DNA of 16,168 bases from Prolixibacteraceae bacterium (GCA_003537645.1 DPRM01000008.1:1-16168); one strand, 5' to 3'; counted from the stretch's first letter, positions 5,226-12,646 are shown. Notes: generated by a model from the letters alone, not told the origin. Numbers and translations are program-made.

Positions 5226-7769
5226 ATGGAAGCATTGGCAACTTATCTGATTAAATCGTCGGTTTGGCTGACAGGTTTTGCGCTTGTTTATGTATTGTTT
5301 CTTCGGAATGAGCGATTCTTTGTTTTGAATCGTATTTACCTTGTTTCCGGAATTCTGGCCTCACTCATTTTTCCGCTTCTCACTTTTCGCTATACCGTTT
5401 TGCTGCCGGTGATTCCAACTGTCGAAATTTCCGAGCCACAGGTTCAGGGAATTACAGCAGTAAACGAACCATTCCCAACTCAAAATGTATTGCTTTTGTC
5501 GTTATACATCGCTGGAATTATTTATCTGACATATAGAATTATAAGGCAAACACTTCCTGTTTTCCAAATTATCCGGAAGTCAGAAACGCAACCCTTTAGT
5601 TCGGCAAAATTGATCCGTACTGCTGAATATCCCGCTTCGTTTTCATTTTTCTCGTTCGTATTTGTCAATCCTTCAATCGACGAAACCGAAACGCGAGAAA
5701 TTGTGAACCACGAACTGGAGCACATCAGGCAACAGCACTGGATTGATTTACTGCTGTTTGAAATCCTTCGCACGGTGCAATGGTTCAATCCTGTAATTTG
5801 GCTGTATGGCCATCTGATCAGGCAAAACCACGAATACCTGGCCGACGAGCGTGCGCTGCAGCGTAGCTCCAATCCGGCTATTTACCGTGCTGCTTTGCTG
5901 AACCAAATGTTTGGCGGACCGGTGATTTCACTGGCCAATTCGTTCAATTATTCACTCAACAAAAAACGATTTAACATGATGAAACAAACAATAAGTTCAC
6001 CCATCAGAAAACTCAGACTTTTATTGATTTTACCGCTCATAGCGGGGGTTTTCTATGCTTTTGCCGCGCCGGAATACAAGTTTATCCAGGCCGATGAGCT
6101 TGCAATGAATGCAAATCAAAACGAAAAAACAATAAAAGGAAAAGTTAGTGACGAAAACGGGAATCCGCTGAAAAGCGCATCAGTTGTCATTTTGGGCAAA
6201 ACAATCGGAACCATAACCGACGAAAACGGCAATTTCATGCTCAAAGTAACCGACGATTCGCCCATTGTAGCTTCGTATGTCGGTTTTGAGACAGCGAAAG
6301 TAAATCCTGATTTTGAAAAGGAGATGCAGATTACAATGAAGGGTGCAACCGTTTCAATTAAATTGGACGATCAGATTTCTGAAGCCAGGAAAAAGGAACA
6401 AATTGATTTAAACAAATCGAATGTTTTGGTCATCGTTGACGGAAAGGAAACTACCAAAGCTGAAATGGAGAAAATTAATCCAGAAAAAATTGAAAGCATC
6501 GATGTTCTTAAAGACAAAGCATCGATTGAAAAATATGGAGAAAAAGCGAAAGATGGGGTTATTTTAGTTACACTGAAAACAGACAATCAATCTACCGCCA
6601 CTCAAACCTTTAAAGTTCAGGCGAATTCGCCATTGAAGTTTGGAAATACAGGCAGTGCTGGAAATCAGCCATTGATTGTGATAGACGGAGTTGTTGCTGA
6701 AAACCAAAATGTAAATAGTATTCCTCCTGAAACCATAGAATCAATTTCTGTTCTAAAAAATGAATCGGCAACAATTCTTTATGGAGATAAAGGCAAAGAT
6801 GGAGTAATTTTAATTACAACGAAAAAAGGAATTTCCAAGTCAACGAATGATCCTGTTGAAGTAAAAGTGAATGGATTTGGCCAATATCAAAAGAAAGATG
6901 AATCATTTATATTATCTCCTTCTGCAAATTTTAGCATGAAAAATGCCGGAATTGCCGGGAATCAGCCATTAATTGTATTGGACGGAGTTATTGATCCAAT
7001 CCAAAATATGGAAAAAATTGATCCCAATACCATTGAATCCATTAATGTTTTGAAAGGTGAATCGGCCATAACCAAATACGGAGAAAAAGGCAAAAATGGA
7101 GTGATCGAAATTGCCAAAAAGAAAACGGGCGATGTTTTTACCTCTGTGGAGGAAATGCCCCAATTCCCCGGCGGATTTGAAGCTTTAAAATCCTATGTTG
7201 CCTCTACCATGAATTACCCGGTCATTGCCCTTGAAAATGGAATTCACGGACAGGTATTTGTGAAATTTGTGGTTGATAAAACTGGAAAGGTTACCGCTGC
7301 TAAAATTTCACGTGGGGTTGATCCATCTCTCGACAAGGAAGCTTTACGAATTGTAAATTCTTTGCCAAAATGGACTCCCGGCAAACAAAACGGCCAGTCA
7401 GTTGATGTGGCCTACGAAATGCCTGTTAACTTTAATTTACCAGCTGATTATCGTCCAAAGAGTAATGAGAAACTGCGGGTAAGGGCAACTACCGATTCAT
7501 ATACAAAAAACAATCAAACATTAAAATTGAGTATTGTTCCCAATCCAACAACTGACGATGCAAGAATTACATTAGATTGTTCCGTTCCATCAAACAAGCT
7601 GGAAATAAGTGTTTATGACAGTTCTGGAAAATTAATCAAGAATGCATCTAAAAATGGTTCGACTTTTTCACTATCGATTAACAAGCTTTCACCTGGAATC
7701 TATCTTGTGGTCGGCATAGACAGCGAAAATCAATTAAAGGTAACGAGCCAACTTGTAGTAAATCAATGA
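5226..7769 (+). CDS. BlaR1-type M56 metallopeptidase fused to plug-like repeats, TonB C-terminal and T9SS-like sorting domains
   Basis: The product is 847 residues. Membrane segments lie at about 5-25, 38-58, 87-106 and 264-283. The zinc motif HELEH (162-166) and the downstream ligand candidate E203 in NHEYLADERA fall in the loop between the third and fourth, which is cytosolic in BlaR1; the rest is then periplasmic. In order come a CarboxypepD_reg-like domain (about 302-375), three SusC/RagA plug-like repeats (about 398-451, 482-534 and 580-632; core VIDG...IESIxVLK...YGxKGKxGVI), a TonB C-terminal domain (about 646-740; FPGGFEALKSYV...), and a T9SS type-A-like sorting domain (about 766-846; VPNP, VYDSSGKLI, LSPGIYLVV). 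By analogy it senses a periplasmic signal and activates cleavage of the upstream repressor. A T9SS domain on a protein anchored in the inner membrane is odd. The domain order is seen in the sequence; the sensing role is inferred. Confidence 0.88.
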   Translation: MEALATYLIKSSVWLTGFALVYVLFLRNERFFVLNRIYLVSGILASLIFPLLTFRYTVLLPVIPTVEISEPQVQGITAVNEPFPTQNVLLLSLYIAGIIYLTYRIIRQTLPVFQIIRKSETQPFSSAKLIRTAEYPASFSFFSFVFVNPSIDETETREIVNHELEHIRQQHWIDLLLFEILRTVQWFNPVIWLYGHLIRQNHEYLADERALQRSSNPAIYRAALLNQMFGGPVISLANSFNYSLNKKRFNMMKQTISSPIRKLRLLLILPLIAGVFYAFAAPEYKFIQADELAMNANQNEKTIKGKVSDENGNPLKSASVVILGKTIGTITDENGNFMLKVTDDSPIVASYVGFETAKVNPDFEKEMQITMKGATVSIKLDDQISEARKKEQIDLNKSNVLVIVDGKETTKAEMEKINPEKIESIDVLKDKASIEKYGEKAKDGVILVTLKTDNQSTATQTFKVQANSPLKFGNTGSAGNQPLIVIDGVVAENQNVNSIPPETIESISVLKNESATILYGDKGKDGVILITTKKGISKSTNDPVEVKVNGFGQYQKKDESFILSPSANFSMKNAGIAGNQPLIVLDGVIDPIQNMEKIDPNTIESINVLKGESAITKYGEKGKNGVIEIAKKKTGDVFTSVEEMPQFPGGFEALKSYVASTMNYPVIALENGIHGQVFVKFVVDKTGKVTAAKISRGVDPSLDKEALRIVNSLPKWTPGKQNGQSVDVAYEMPVNFNLPADYRPKSNEKLRVRATTDSYTKNNQTLKLSIVPNPTTDDARITLDCSVPSNKLEISVYDSSGKLIKNASKNGSTFSLSINKLSPGIYLVVGIDSENQLKVTSQLVVNQ
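6666..7123 (+). repeat. In-gene tandem repeat: plug-like units 2 and 3
   Basis: Units 2 and 3 of the plug-like repeats are the closest pair. From the GxAGNQPLIV segment to the KK after GVIxI I count 38 identical residues of 59 by hand alignment. At DNA level the cores starting near 6666 and 6964 still share long near-identical runs around the AATCAGCCATT and GACGGAGTT segments. This points to a fairly recent duplication; unit 1 (about 6417-6578) is more diverged. Confidence 0.7.
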
Positions 7770-7804
7770 TATAGTGAATGAAAAACTTAGAACTAGCTAA
7801 TCCA

Positions 7805-8983
7805 ATGAAAAAAGTCCTATTTCAGATCATTCTTTTTTTCGCTTTTTCAGGTGTATTTGCACAAAAGGGAAAAGTTACCAGTGCATTAAACTACAAAGAT
7901 TCAGGCAAACTAGACAAAGCCGTGACCACCATCGAAGAGGCAATTGATGCCAGTAATCCAAGAACTGAAAGTTCAATCAACTGGCCGCGAACCTGGGAAG
8001 TTAGGGGCGAAATTTATCAGGCAGTTTTCCAGTCGAAAGACGAAAATTATCGGAAACTCCATTCCGATCCACTTGCCGAAGCTTTTAAATCGTATCTGAA
8101 AGCCATTGAAGTGGATGCCAAAAATAAGTTTTCGAACAGCATCAAAATAAAGATGCAGTTGCTCATTCATGATCTCTCTATTCAGGCAGAAACAGCTTAC
8201 AACAGCCAAAACTTCGACAAGGCGTTTGCTTCTTTCGAGCAGATTATGGCGATTGAAAATACTCCGGTTTTCAAAGCAGTATCGCCCGAAGCTGTTGATA
8301 CGGTTATTATTTTCAATGCCGCTTTGACAGCCTTTAATTCCCAAAAATTCGACAAAGCTATCGAATACTTTACAAAAGCTGCAAATTACAAATACAATGG
8401 AGCACGAACCTGCGAACTACTTGCTGAAAGCTATCTTGCAACCAACGATACCATTGGCGCTTTGGAGATATTGAAGAAAGGCATCATTGAATACCCTTCC
8501 AATAGCCAGATACTTGTTCTTCTCATCAATATTTGCGAGAAGAATCATAAAATTGAAGATGCCTTGAAATATTTGGATTTGGCCATTTCGAAAGAACCAG
8601 AGAATGATTCTTTCCATCTTTTTCGGGGTATTTTATTTGACCGAACACATAACACAGATGAGGCCATCAAATGCTACGAAAAAACAATTAAGTTGAATCC
8701 CCACAATATGGACGCATTTTTTAACCTGGGAATAGTTTATTACAACCGGGGCGTTAACCAGATAGAAGTGGCCAATTCTGTTCCTAGCAATCAGCCAGAA
8801 AAATACGATGCTGAAAAGAACAAAGCTGATCTTGAATTCAGGAAAGCCCTGCCCTATCTTGAGAAGGCTCATGAATTAAAAGCAAACGACAAAATGACCC
8901 TCGAATCGTTGAAAAATGTGTATTACCGCCTGCAAATGCTCGACAAGCACGCAGAAATTGTAGAGAAAATGAAGGGTATTTAA
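7805..8983 (+). CDS. Exported TPR-repeat protein
   Basis: I use ATG 7805, which puts the signal peptide MKKVLFQIILFFAFSGVFAQ at the very N terminus; an in-frame ATG at 7778 would add nine residues and is the alternative. The product is 392 residues. After the signal peptide it is helical with tetratricopeptide repeats. Clear ones run from about 159 to 315 (FDKAIEYFTKAANYK, IGALEILKKGIIEYP, IEDALKYLDLAISKEP, TDEAIKCYEKTIKLNP), with weaker ones at about 27-50 and 118-142 and a last one near 345-370. TPRs bind protein partners, so a scaffold role in the periplasm is plausible, but the partner is unknown. The gene follows the M56 peptidase by 35 bp, ends at a terminator (9008-9037), and is probably the third gene of the blaI operon. 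Confidence 0.85.
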   Translation: MKKVLFQIILFFAFSGVFAQKGKVTSALNYKDSGKLDKAVTTIEEAIDASNPRTESSINWPRTWEVRGEIYQAVFQSKDENYRKLHSDPLAEAFKSYLKAIEVDAKNKFSNSIKIKMQLLIHDLSIQAETAYNSQNFDKAFASFEQIMAIENTPVFKAVSPEAVDTVIIFNAALTAFNSQKFDKAIEYFTKAANYKYNGARTCELLAESYLATNDTIGALEILKKGIIEYPSNSQILVLLINICEKNHKIEDALKYLDLAISKEPENDSFHLFRGILFDRTHNTDEAIKCYEKTIKLNPHNMDAFFNLGIVYYNRGVNQIEVANSVPSNQPEKYDAEKNKADLEFRKALPYLEKAHELKANDKMTLESLKNVYYRLQMLDKHAEIVEKMKGI

Positions 8984-9007
8984 AGACTTAATTCACTTGT
9001 AAAAATC

Positions 9008-9037
9008 AAAGGCGATCATCTTTCAACGATCGCCTTT
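9008..9037. terminator. Bidirectional intrinsic terminator
   Basis: AAAGGCGATC (9008-9017) and GATCGCCTTT (9028-9037) form a perfect 10 bp stem with a 10-base loop. On the plus strand it is followed by AATTTTATT and ends the blaI operon. On the minus strand it is followed by GATTTTTAC and lies 18 bp past the end of rnpB, so it probably stops both converging transcripts. Confidence 0.85.
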
Positions 9038-9054
9038 AATTTTATTAAAAAATA

Positions 9055-9447
9055 CGCAAACCTGTAAGCCGGGTTCTGTACCCATCTTTCGACGGGCCTT
9101 TATCATTTGTCTGGCCGTTTCGTCACCGAAACGATCTAGCAGCCTACCCCTCACGACTTCCGAAGAATCAAAACGGGCCGTTCTGTATTCCGGCGTACCG
9201 GAAAATCATGATATATTTGGCTTTGCAACCCATCAGAGGTACGGCTGGCGATGTTGCCACCACCACCGGTGAGCTTTTGCCTCACCTTTTCACCCGTTCC
9301 CGGTTGTGACACGTCAAAACCGGGTGGTCATTTTCTGTTACCTTACTGCAAGCTTTCACCCGCCTTCCTGTTAAGAAGCATGGCGCCCTGTGTTGCCCGG
9401 ACTTTCCTCTCTCCCGAATAATCAGGACAGCGATAAAGCGGTCTGCG
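9055..9447 (-). ncRNA. rnpB: RNase P RNA (M1 RNA)
   Basis: Read on the minus strand, the 5' part has the universal core GAGGAAAGTCCGGGC (plus-strand complement 9395-9409). The 3' part has ACAGAACCCGGCTTACAG (complement 9062-9079), the highly conserved end of bacterial RNase P RNA. Between them are GGGTGAAAAGGTGAGGCAAA, pairing with GCTCACCGG, and AGACAAATGATAAAGGC. The ends are set by helix P1: CGCAGACC (complement of 9440-9447) pairs with GGTTTGCG (complement of 9055-9062) with one G-U. The resulting length is about 393 bases, normal for a type A-like RNA. RNase P removes the 5' leader of pre-tRNAs. A -7-like box is at 9451-9458 and a terminator follows at 9008-9037. The exact ends may be off by a few bases. 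Confidence 0.95.
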
Positions 9448-9450
9448 GTG

Positions 9451-9458
9451 CAAAGATG
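9451..9458 (-). promoter_or_regulatory. Probable -7 box of rnpB
   Basis: On the minus strand CATCTTTG ends four bases before the predicted first base of the RNA and matches TAnnTTTG at all but the first position. A TTG lies 20 bases further upstream, inside the adjacent intergenic repeat. The placement fits a start at about 9446-9447. Confidence 0.5.
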
Positions 9459-9466
9459 CAGAAAAA

Positions 9467-9634
9467 AGTTTCAGGTTTCAAGTTCAAAGTTTCAAGTATG
9501 TTGGATATTGGTTATTGATTATTCAATATTGGATATTTAAAAGTCCCAATATCCAACGGCCAATACCCAATTTTCAAACGATCTTTACGATCTTCATATG
9601 GAACCTGAAACTTGAAACTTGGAATTTGAAACTT
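9467..9634. repeat. Nested intergenic inverted-repeat block (TTTCAAGT and GGATATTGG units)
   Basis: Two layers of dyad are seen. The outer arms, about 9467-9497 (repeats of GTTTCAAG) and 9601-9634 (CTGAAACTTGAAACTT and similar), are imperfect complements. The inner arms include the perfect 11 bp pair TTGGATATTGG (9501-9511) and CCAATATCCAA (9546-9556), surrounded by further copies of a TATTGG-like unit. The block fills the whole gap between the end of the DUF2027 gene and the start of rnpB. It contains no gene. It is degenerate and built from units of 7-9 bases, like the other short-unit repeats in this window. Confidence 0.75.
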
Positions 9635-10678
9635 CTATGCATTACGCAAAATCACCATTGTTGCGCCGTAGCCATATTCCTTGAAACTGGCATCCTGAAA
9701 GTAGTATTTCTTGTATTTGGTAGTGAGCTCTTTGCGAAGTTCCTGCTTGAGGGTTCCGTTTCCAATGCCGTGAATAAAAACAATGCGGCGGGTTCCGTTG
9801 GCAATGGCAGTTTCCAGTTCATTGCGAAACCTTCCCATCTGAACTTCGAGCATTTCGTGATTCGACAATCCGCGTGTATCTTCCAGCAGCTCATGAATAT
9901 GCAGATCAACTTCCACCAAATCGGGCGATGACGCTTTTTTTACAATCACTTTGGGCTCGTCTTTTTCAATAGCGATTTGCGAAAGATCGGTTTCGGTAAG
10001 TTTTGCAAGCTCGGCTTCCAAATCAGATCCGAGCAACGGGAAAACAATGGCATTCTGCGCGAAAAATCGTGTTTTCTCATAACTGTTCTGGCGATAAAAT
10101 TTCACCGGATTCAGGCGTAAACTTTTCACCACCGGAGCTTCCAGCTTCGATGATTCTTCCATAAAAAATACCATCTGAAACTGAAATTCGGGCAGCTCGT
10201 TCAGATCGAAACGGCTGAAACTTTCCAGGTAACGTTTGCTGTTCGGGTTCATTTTTCCTGATTCAACACTCTTGTACCGCTTATCTTTCAGGTGGCTGTA
10301 ATTATAAAGCACAAAATTGTTGCTGTCGTTCACCATGTAAACCTTCAGTTCACCTTCCACCGGATTGTTCGAATCCTGTGGTACAAAAGCCATGTAGCAA
10401 TTGGGCGTATCTTTTCCTGAAATGTATTTTGGTTCAGCTTTTGGCAACTCCTTTTTTACGGGTGCTTCCTCTTTCTTTTCGTTGGCCCGTAACTTGGCAT
10501 GACGCTTTTCCGAGTTCATCGAATTCGCATCGTCCAAAACAACCAGTTCGCTTATCAGCACCGGAACTTCAAATCCATCGTAATCTTCAACGCTCACCAT
10601 TGTTTTATTGATCACCGATTTAACAACTCCACCGCCCACAGCATTCAGAAATTTTACTTTGTCTCCAGCTTTTATCAT
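9635..10678 (-). CDS. DUF2027 domain protein with C-terminal Smr domain
   Basis: The product is 347 residues with no signal peptide. Residues 1-47 (MIKAGDKVKFLNAVGGGVV...) form a small beta domain. A charged Lys/Glu-rich linker (about 55-82) and a beta-rich DUF2027 region (about 88-225) follow. Residues about 255-346 are an Smr domain: VDLHIHEL at 257-264, IVFIHGIGNGTLK at 299-311 and YGYGATMVIL near the end. Smr domains nick branched DNA or cut RNA in MutS2 and related proteins; here there is no MutS ATPase part. The DLHIH and HGIGNG motifs are intact, so nuclease activity is possible. The DUF2027-Smr arrangement is a standard Bacteroidota protein, to my knowledge of unknown role. The gene is divergent from queA and starts at ATG 10678, with a promoter box 18 bp upstream. 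Confidence 0.9.
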   Translation of the reverse strand: MIKAGDKVKFLNAVGGGVVKSVINKTMVSVEDYDGFEVPVLISELVVLDDANSMNSEKRHAKLRANEKKEEAPVKKELPKAEPKYISGKDTPNCYMAFVPQDSNNPVEGELKVYMVNDSNNFVLYNYSHLKDKRYKSVESGKMNPNSKRYLESFSRFDLNELPEFQFQMVFFMEESSKLEAPVVKSLRLNPVKFYRQNSYEKTRFFAQNAIVFPLLGSDLEAELAKLTETDLSQIAIEKDEPKVIVKKASSPDLVEVDLHIHELLEDTRGLSNHEMLEVQMGRFRNELETAIANGTRRIVFIHGIGNGTLKQELRKELTTKYKKYYFQDASFKEYGYGATMVILRNA

Positions 10679-10695
10679 TTTTCTAAATTTTTTTA

Positions 10696-10703
10696 CAAAA
10701 CTA
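10696..10703 (-). promoter_or_regulatory. -7 box of the DUF2027-Smr gene
   Basis: On the minus strand TAGTTTTG is an exact match to TAnnTTTG and lies 17 bases before the ATG, which leaves a short leader. No good TTTG is seen at the -33 position. Confidence 0.55.
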
Positions 10704-10791
10704 CAATAATCAGGTCAGGAAAGTTTGTTTTATTCATATTCTCTGTGAAACTCTTTTAACGCTGTGGTAGAAATTTTTCGTTTTGATTTGG

Positions 10792-10799
10792 TATTTTTG
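10792..10799 (+). promoter_or_regulatory. -7 box of queA
   Basis: TATTTTTG matches TAnnTTTG exactly and lies 13 bases before the queA ATG. A transcription start near 10805 would give a leader of only about 8 bases. The -33 region is weak. Confidence 0.5.
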
Positions 10800-10812
10800 C
10801 CGCCTGAAAATT

Positions 10813-12054
10813 ATGGAAAACAACAACATCCTTAAAAAAGTGCAGGCATTATCGATCAGCGAATATGCCTACGAATTGCCTGACGATAAAATAGCCAAAT
10901 ATCCGCTGGCTGAACGCGATCAATCGAAATTACTGGTCTGGAAAAACGGACATATACAGGACGCGCAGTTTCGAAACCTGCCAGAGCACCTGCCTGCAAA
11001 CAGTTTGCTGGTTTTCAACAACACTAAGGTAATTCGCGCAAGGCTTCATTTCCTGAAAGAAACCGGCGCAAAAATCGAAATTTTCTGTCTCGATCCACAT
11101 GAACCGGCTGATTACCAGATCGCTTTTCAAACTACCCAATCGTGCGTTTGGAAATGTATGATTGGCAACCAGAAAAAGTGGAAAGGCGAAAAGCTCAGGA
11201 AAATAATCAGTATTGATAATACCGAAATTGAACTATGCGCCGAACAAACTGATCCGGAACAGAATAAAAGTCTGATCAGGTTTAGCTGGAACAATCCCCG
11301 ATTCGAGTTTTCACGCATCATCGAACATGCCGGATCGCTGCCCATTCCGCCCTACCTGAACCGCGAAACAGAGCAAAGCGATCTGGAACGCTACCAAACA
11401 GTTTATTCCAAAATTAAAGGCTCGGTAGCCGCACCCACCGCCGGCTTACATTTTACCGAAAAGGTTTTCAGCCATTTAAAAAACGACGGCCACGAACTGG
11501 CCGAGCTGACACTGCACGTTGGCGCCGGAACGTTTCAGCCCGTAAAAAGTGAAACCATTTCGGGGCATGATATGCATTACGAGCATTTCTACATTACACG
11601 CGATTTTCTGAATAAACTAATCTTTCATTCAGGAAAAAAAATTGCCGTTGGGACAACTTCAGTGCGCACACTCGAAAGCCTTTACTGGCTGGGCGTTCAG
11701 GCATATAAAAATCCGGAAATAAGTATTGACGATCTGAAAGTTTCGCAATGGGAAGCCTATCAGGAAGGTGAAAATATACTTCAGAATAAAGAAGTATTGA
11801 AAGCGCTTATGGGATTGCTCGATCGGGAAAGAACCAATATTTTATCGGCTTCGACACAGATAATTATAGCTCCGGGATATTGTTTCAGGATTGCCGATGG
11901 ATTGATTACCAATTTTCATCAGCCACAAAGCACCTTGTTGTTACTGATCTCGGCGTATCTGGGAGAAGCTTGGCGAGATATTTATAAACATGCCCTTGCA
12001 AACAATTACCGTTTCTTAAGTTATGGCGATAGCAATTTGTACCTGAAGGATTAA
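10813..12054 (+). CDS. queA: S-adenosylmethionine:tRNA ribosyltransferase-isomerase
   Basis: QueA transfers and rearranges the ribosyl part of S-adenosylmethionine onto preQ1-modified tRNA to make epoxyqueuosine, in the cytosol. The product is 413 residues with the family motifs in order: ELPDDKIAKYPLAERDQSKLL (21-41), NNTKVIRARL (69-78), LPIPPYLNR (176-184), GSVAAPTAGLHFTEKV (203-218), LHVGAGTFQPVK (234-245), GTTSVRTLES (about 290-299) and, near the C terminus, FHQPQSTLLLLISAYLG. It is longer than the E. coli enzyme because of a C-terminal half insertion (about 310-345), as I would expect for Bacteroidota. ATG 10813 is chosen over an in-frame TTG at 10783, which lies upstream of the promoter box. 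It is probably transcribed alone. Confidence 0.96.
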   Translation: MENNNILKKVQALSISEYAYELPDDKIAKYPLAERDQSKLLVWKNGHIQDAQFRNLPEHLPANSLLVFNNTKVIRARLHFLKETGAKIEIFCLDPHEPADYQIAFQTTQSCVWKCMIGNQKKWKGEKLRKIISIDNTEIELCAEQTDPEQNKSLIRFSWNNPRFEFSRIIEHAGSLPIPPYLNRETEQSDLERYQTVYSKIKGSVAAPTAGLHFTEKVFSHLKNDGHELAELTLHVGAGTFQPVKSETISGHDMHYEHFYITRDFLNKLIFHSGKKIAVGTTSVRTLESLYWLGVQAYKNPEISIDDLKVSQWEAYQEGENILQNKEVLKALMGLLDRERTNILSASTQIIIAPGYCFRIADGLITNFHQPQSTLLLLISAYLGEAWRDIYKHALANNYRFLSYGDSNLYLKD

Positions 12055-12108
12055 TTTGCTATTGACAAAAATCAACCGGTTAATGCCTCATTATTAAATT
12101 TGAAAAGC

Positions 12109-12116
12109 TATTTTTG
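12109..12116 (+). promoter_or_regulatory. -7 box upstream of the small membrane protein / hem cluster
   Basis: TATTTTTG is an exact TAnnTTTG match 50 bp before the GTG at 12166. The hem genes may also be read from it, because no comparable box lies in front of hemA. An AACCGGTT palindrome is at 12074-12081. Confidence 0.5.
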
Positions 12117-12165
12117 TGGCCTTACCAGAAAAAGTTGGTAATATATTTAACTAAACTGTCAGCCT

Positions 12166-12525
12166 GTGTTTCTATTTGGAATTTTATCGAGTCCGCTGCC
12201 GTATTTGCTGATTGCCATATTCTATTTTTTTGGCTTTGCAACAGGTATGTTCTCAGGCAGTGCCGATAGCGAAACAAGCGAACTGGTTCAGGTTAAAAAT
12301 ATTCAGGCTGAACCACAGGAAAAAAACTTCGAAACAGCTGAATCAACTTTTAATTACCACGATTACTTCCATCAGAAAAAAATAACCGACAGCACTGTAC
12401 TTTCGATGTGGCCTTCGGCTTTTAGCCAAAAGGAAAAGCTTATTTACCTGGTTCATAACATCAAAGTGCATCATTCGGCTGTTTCTGAAACCAATTTCAG
12501 CCGTCCTCCTCCTTCGTTTAGCTAA
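12166..12525 (+). CDS. Hypothetical small membrane protein upstream of hemA
   Basis: I do not recognise this product. The frame is open from a stop at 12148, and GTG 12166 is the only good start, giving 119 residues. Residues about 8-30 (SSPLPYLLIAIFYFFGFATGMF) form a transmembrane helix or uncleaved signal anchor. The rest is polar, with several acidic residues in the middle (about 35-60), a WPSAF segment near 85 and a PPP tract at the C-terminal end. A -7 box lies 50 bp upstream and base use looks like that of the neighbours, so I judge it a real gene. It precedes hemA by 121 bp on the same strand and may be read with it; a link to tetrapyrrole synthesis is only suggested by position. Confidence 0.6.
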   Translation: MFLFGILSSPLPYLLIAIFYFFGFATGMFSGSADSETSELVQVKNIQAEPQEKNFETAESTFNYHDYFHQKKITDSTVLSMWPSAFSQKEKLIYLVHNIKVHHSAVSETNFSRPPPSFS

Positions 12526-12541
12526 TACCCAATTCTTACAC

Positions 12542-12594
12542 TTTCCTGTAAAAAGGAACAGACTCTTTATAAACTTAAAGCAATTAAGTCTGTT
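12542..12594 (+). promoter_or_regulatory. Paired hairpins in the hemA leader
   Basis: AACAGACT (12557-12564) and AGTCTGTT (12587-12594) are perfect 8 bp complements. Directly inside, CTTTA (12565-12569) and TAAAG (12576-12580) extend the stem, leaving a 6-base bulge (CAATTA) on the right side. A smaller TTCC...GGAA dyad (about 12543-12558) overlaps the left arm, so the two structures would compete. The block begins 17 bp after the small ORF and ends 52 bp before the hemA ATG. It could be a terminator (short TTTAAT tail), an attenuator or an operator; the sequence does not decide. Confidence 0.5.
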
Positions 12595-12646
12595 TAATGG
12601 TGTGCCTTAACGAATTAATATTAGCTATACTGATAAAGATTTTAAT

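Noticed and set aside
4850..7769. A classical beta-lactam resistance (bla/mec) locus
   Set aside because: No beta-lactamase or penicillin-binding protein gene is present in the window, and the M56 protein lacks a visible penicillin-binding sensor domain.
9055..9447. CRISPR array or tmRNA as the explanation for the structured region after the terminator
   Set aside because: There are no regularly spaced repeats and no tRNA-like ends; the GAGGAAAGTCCGGGC and ACAGAACCCGGCTTAC signatures identify RNase P RNA.
9515..9931. Plus-strand open frame across the repeat block and the end of the DUF2027-Smr gene
   Set aside because: It starts in the repeat, overlaps the Smr domain in antisense and has no domain of its own.
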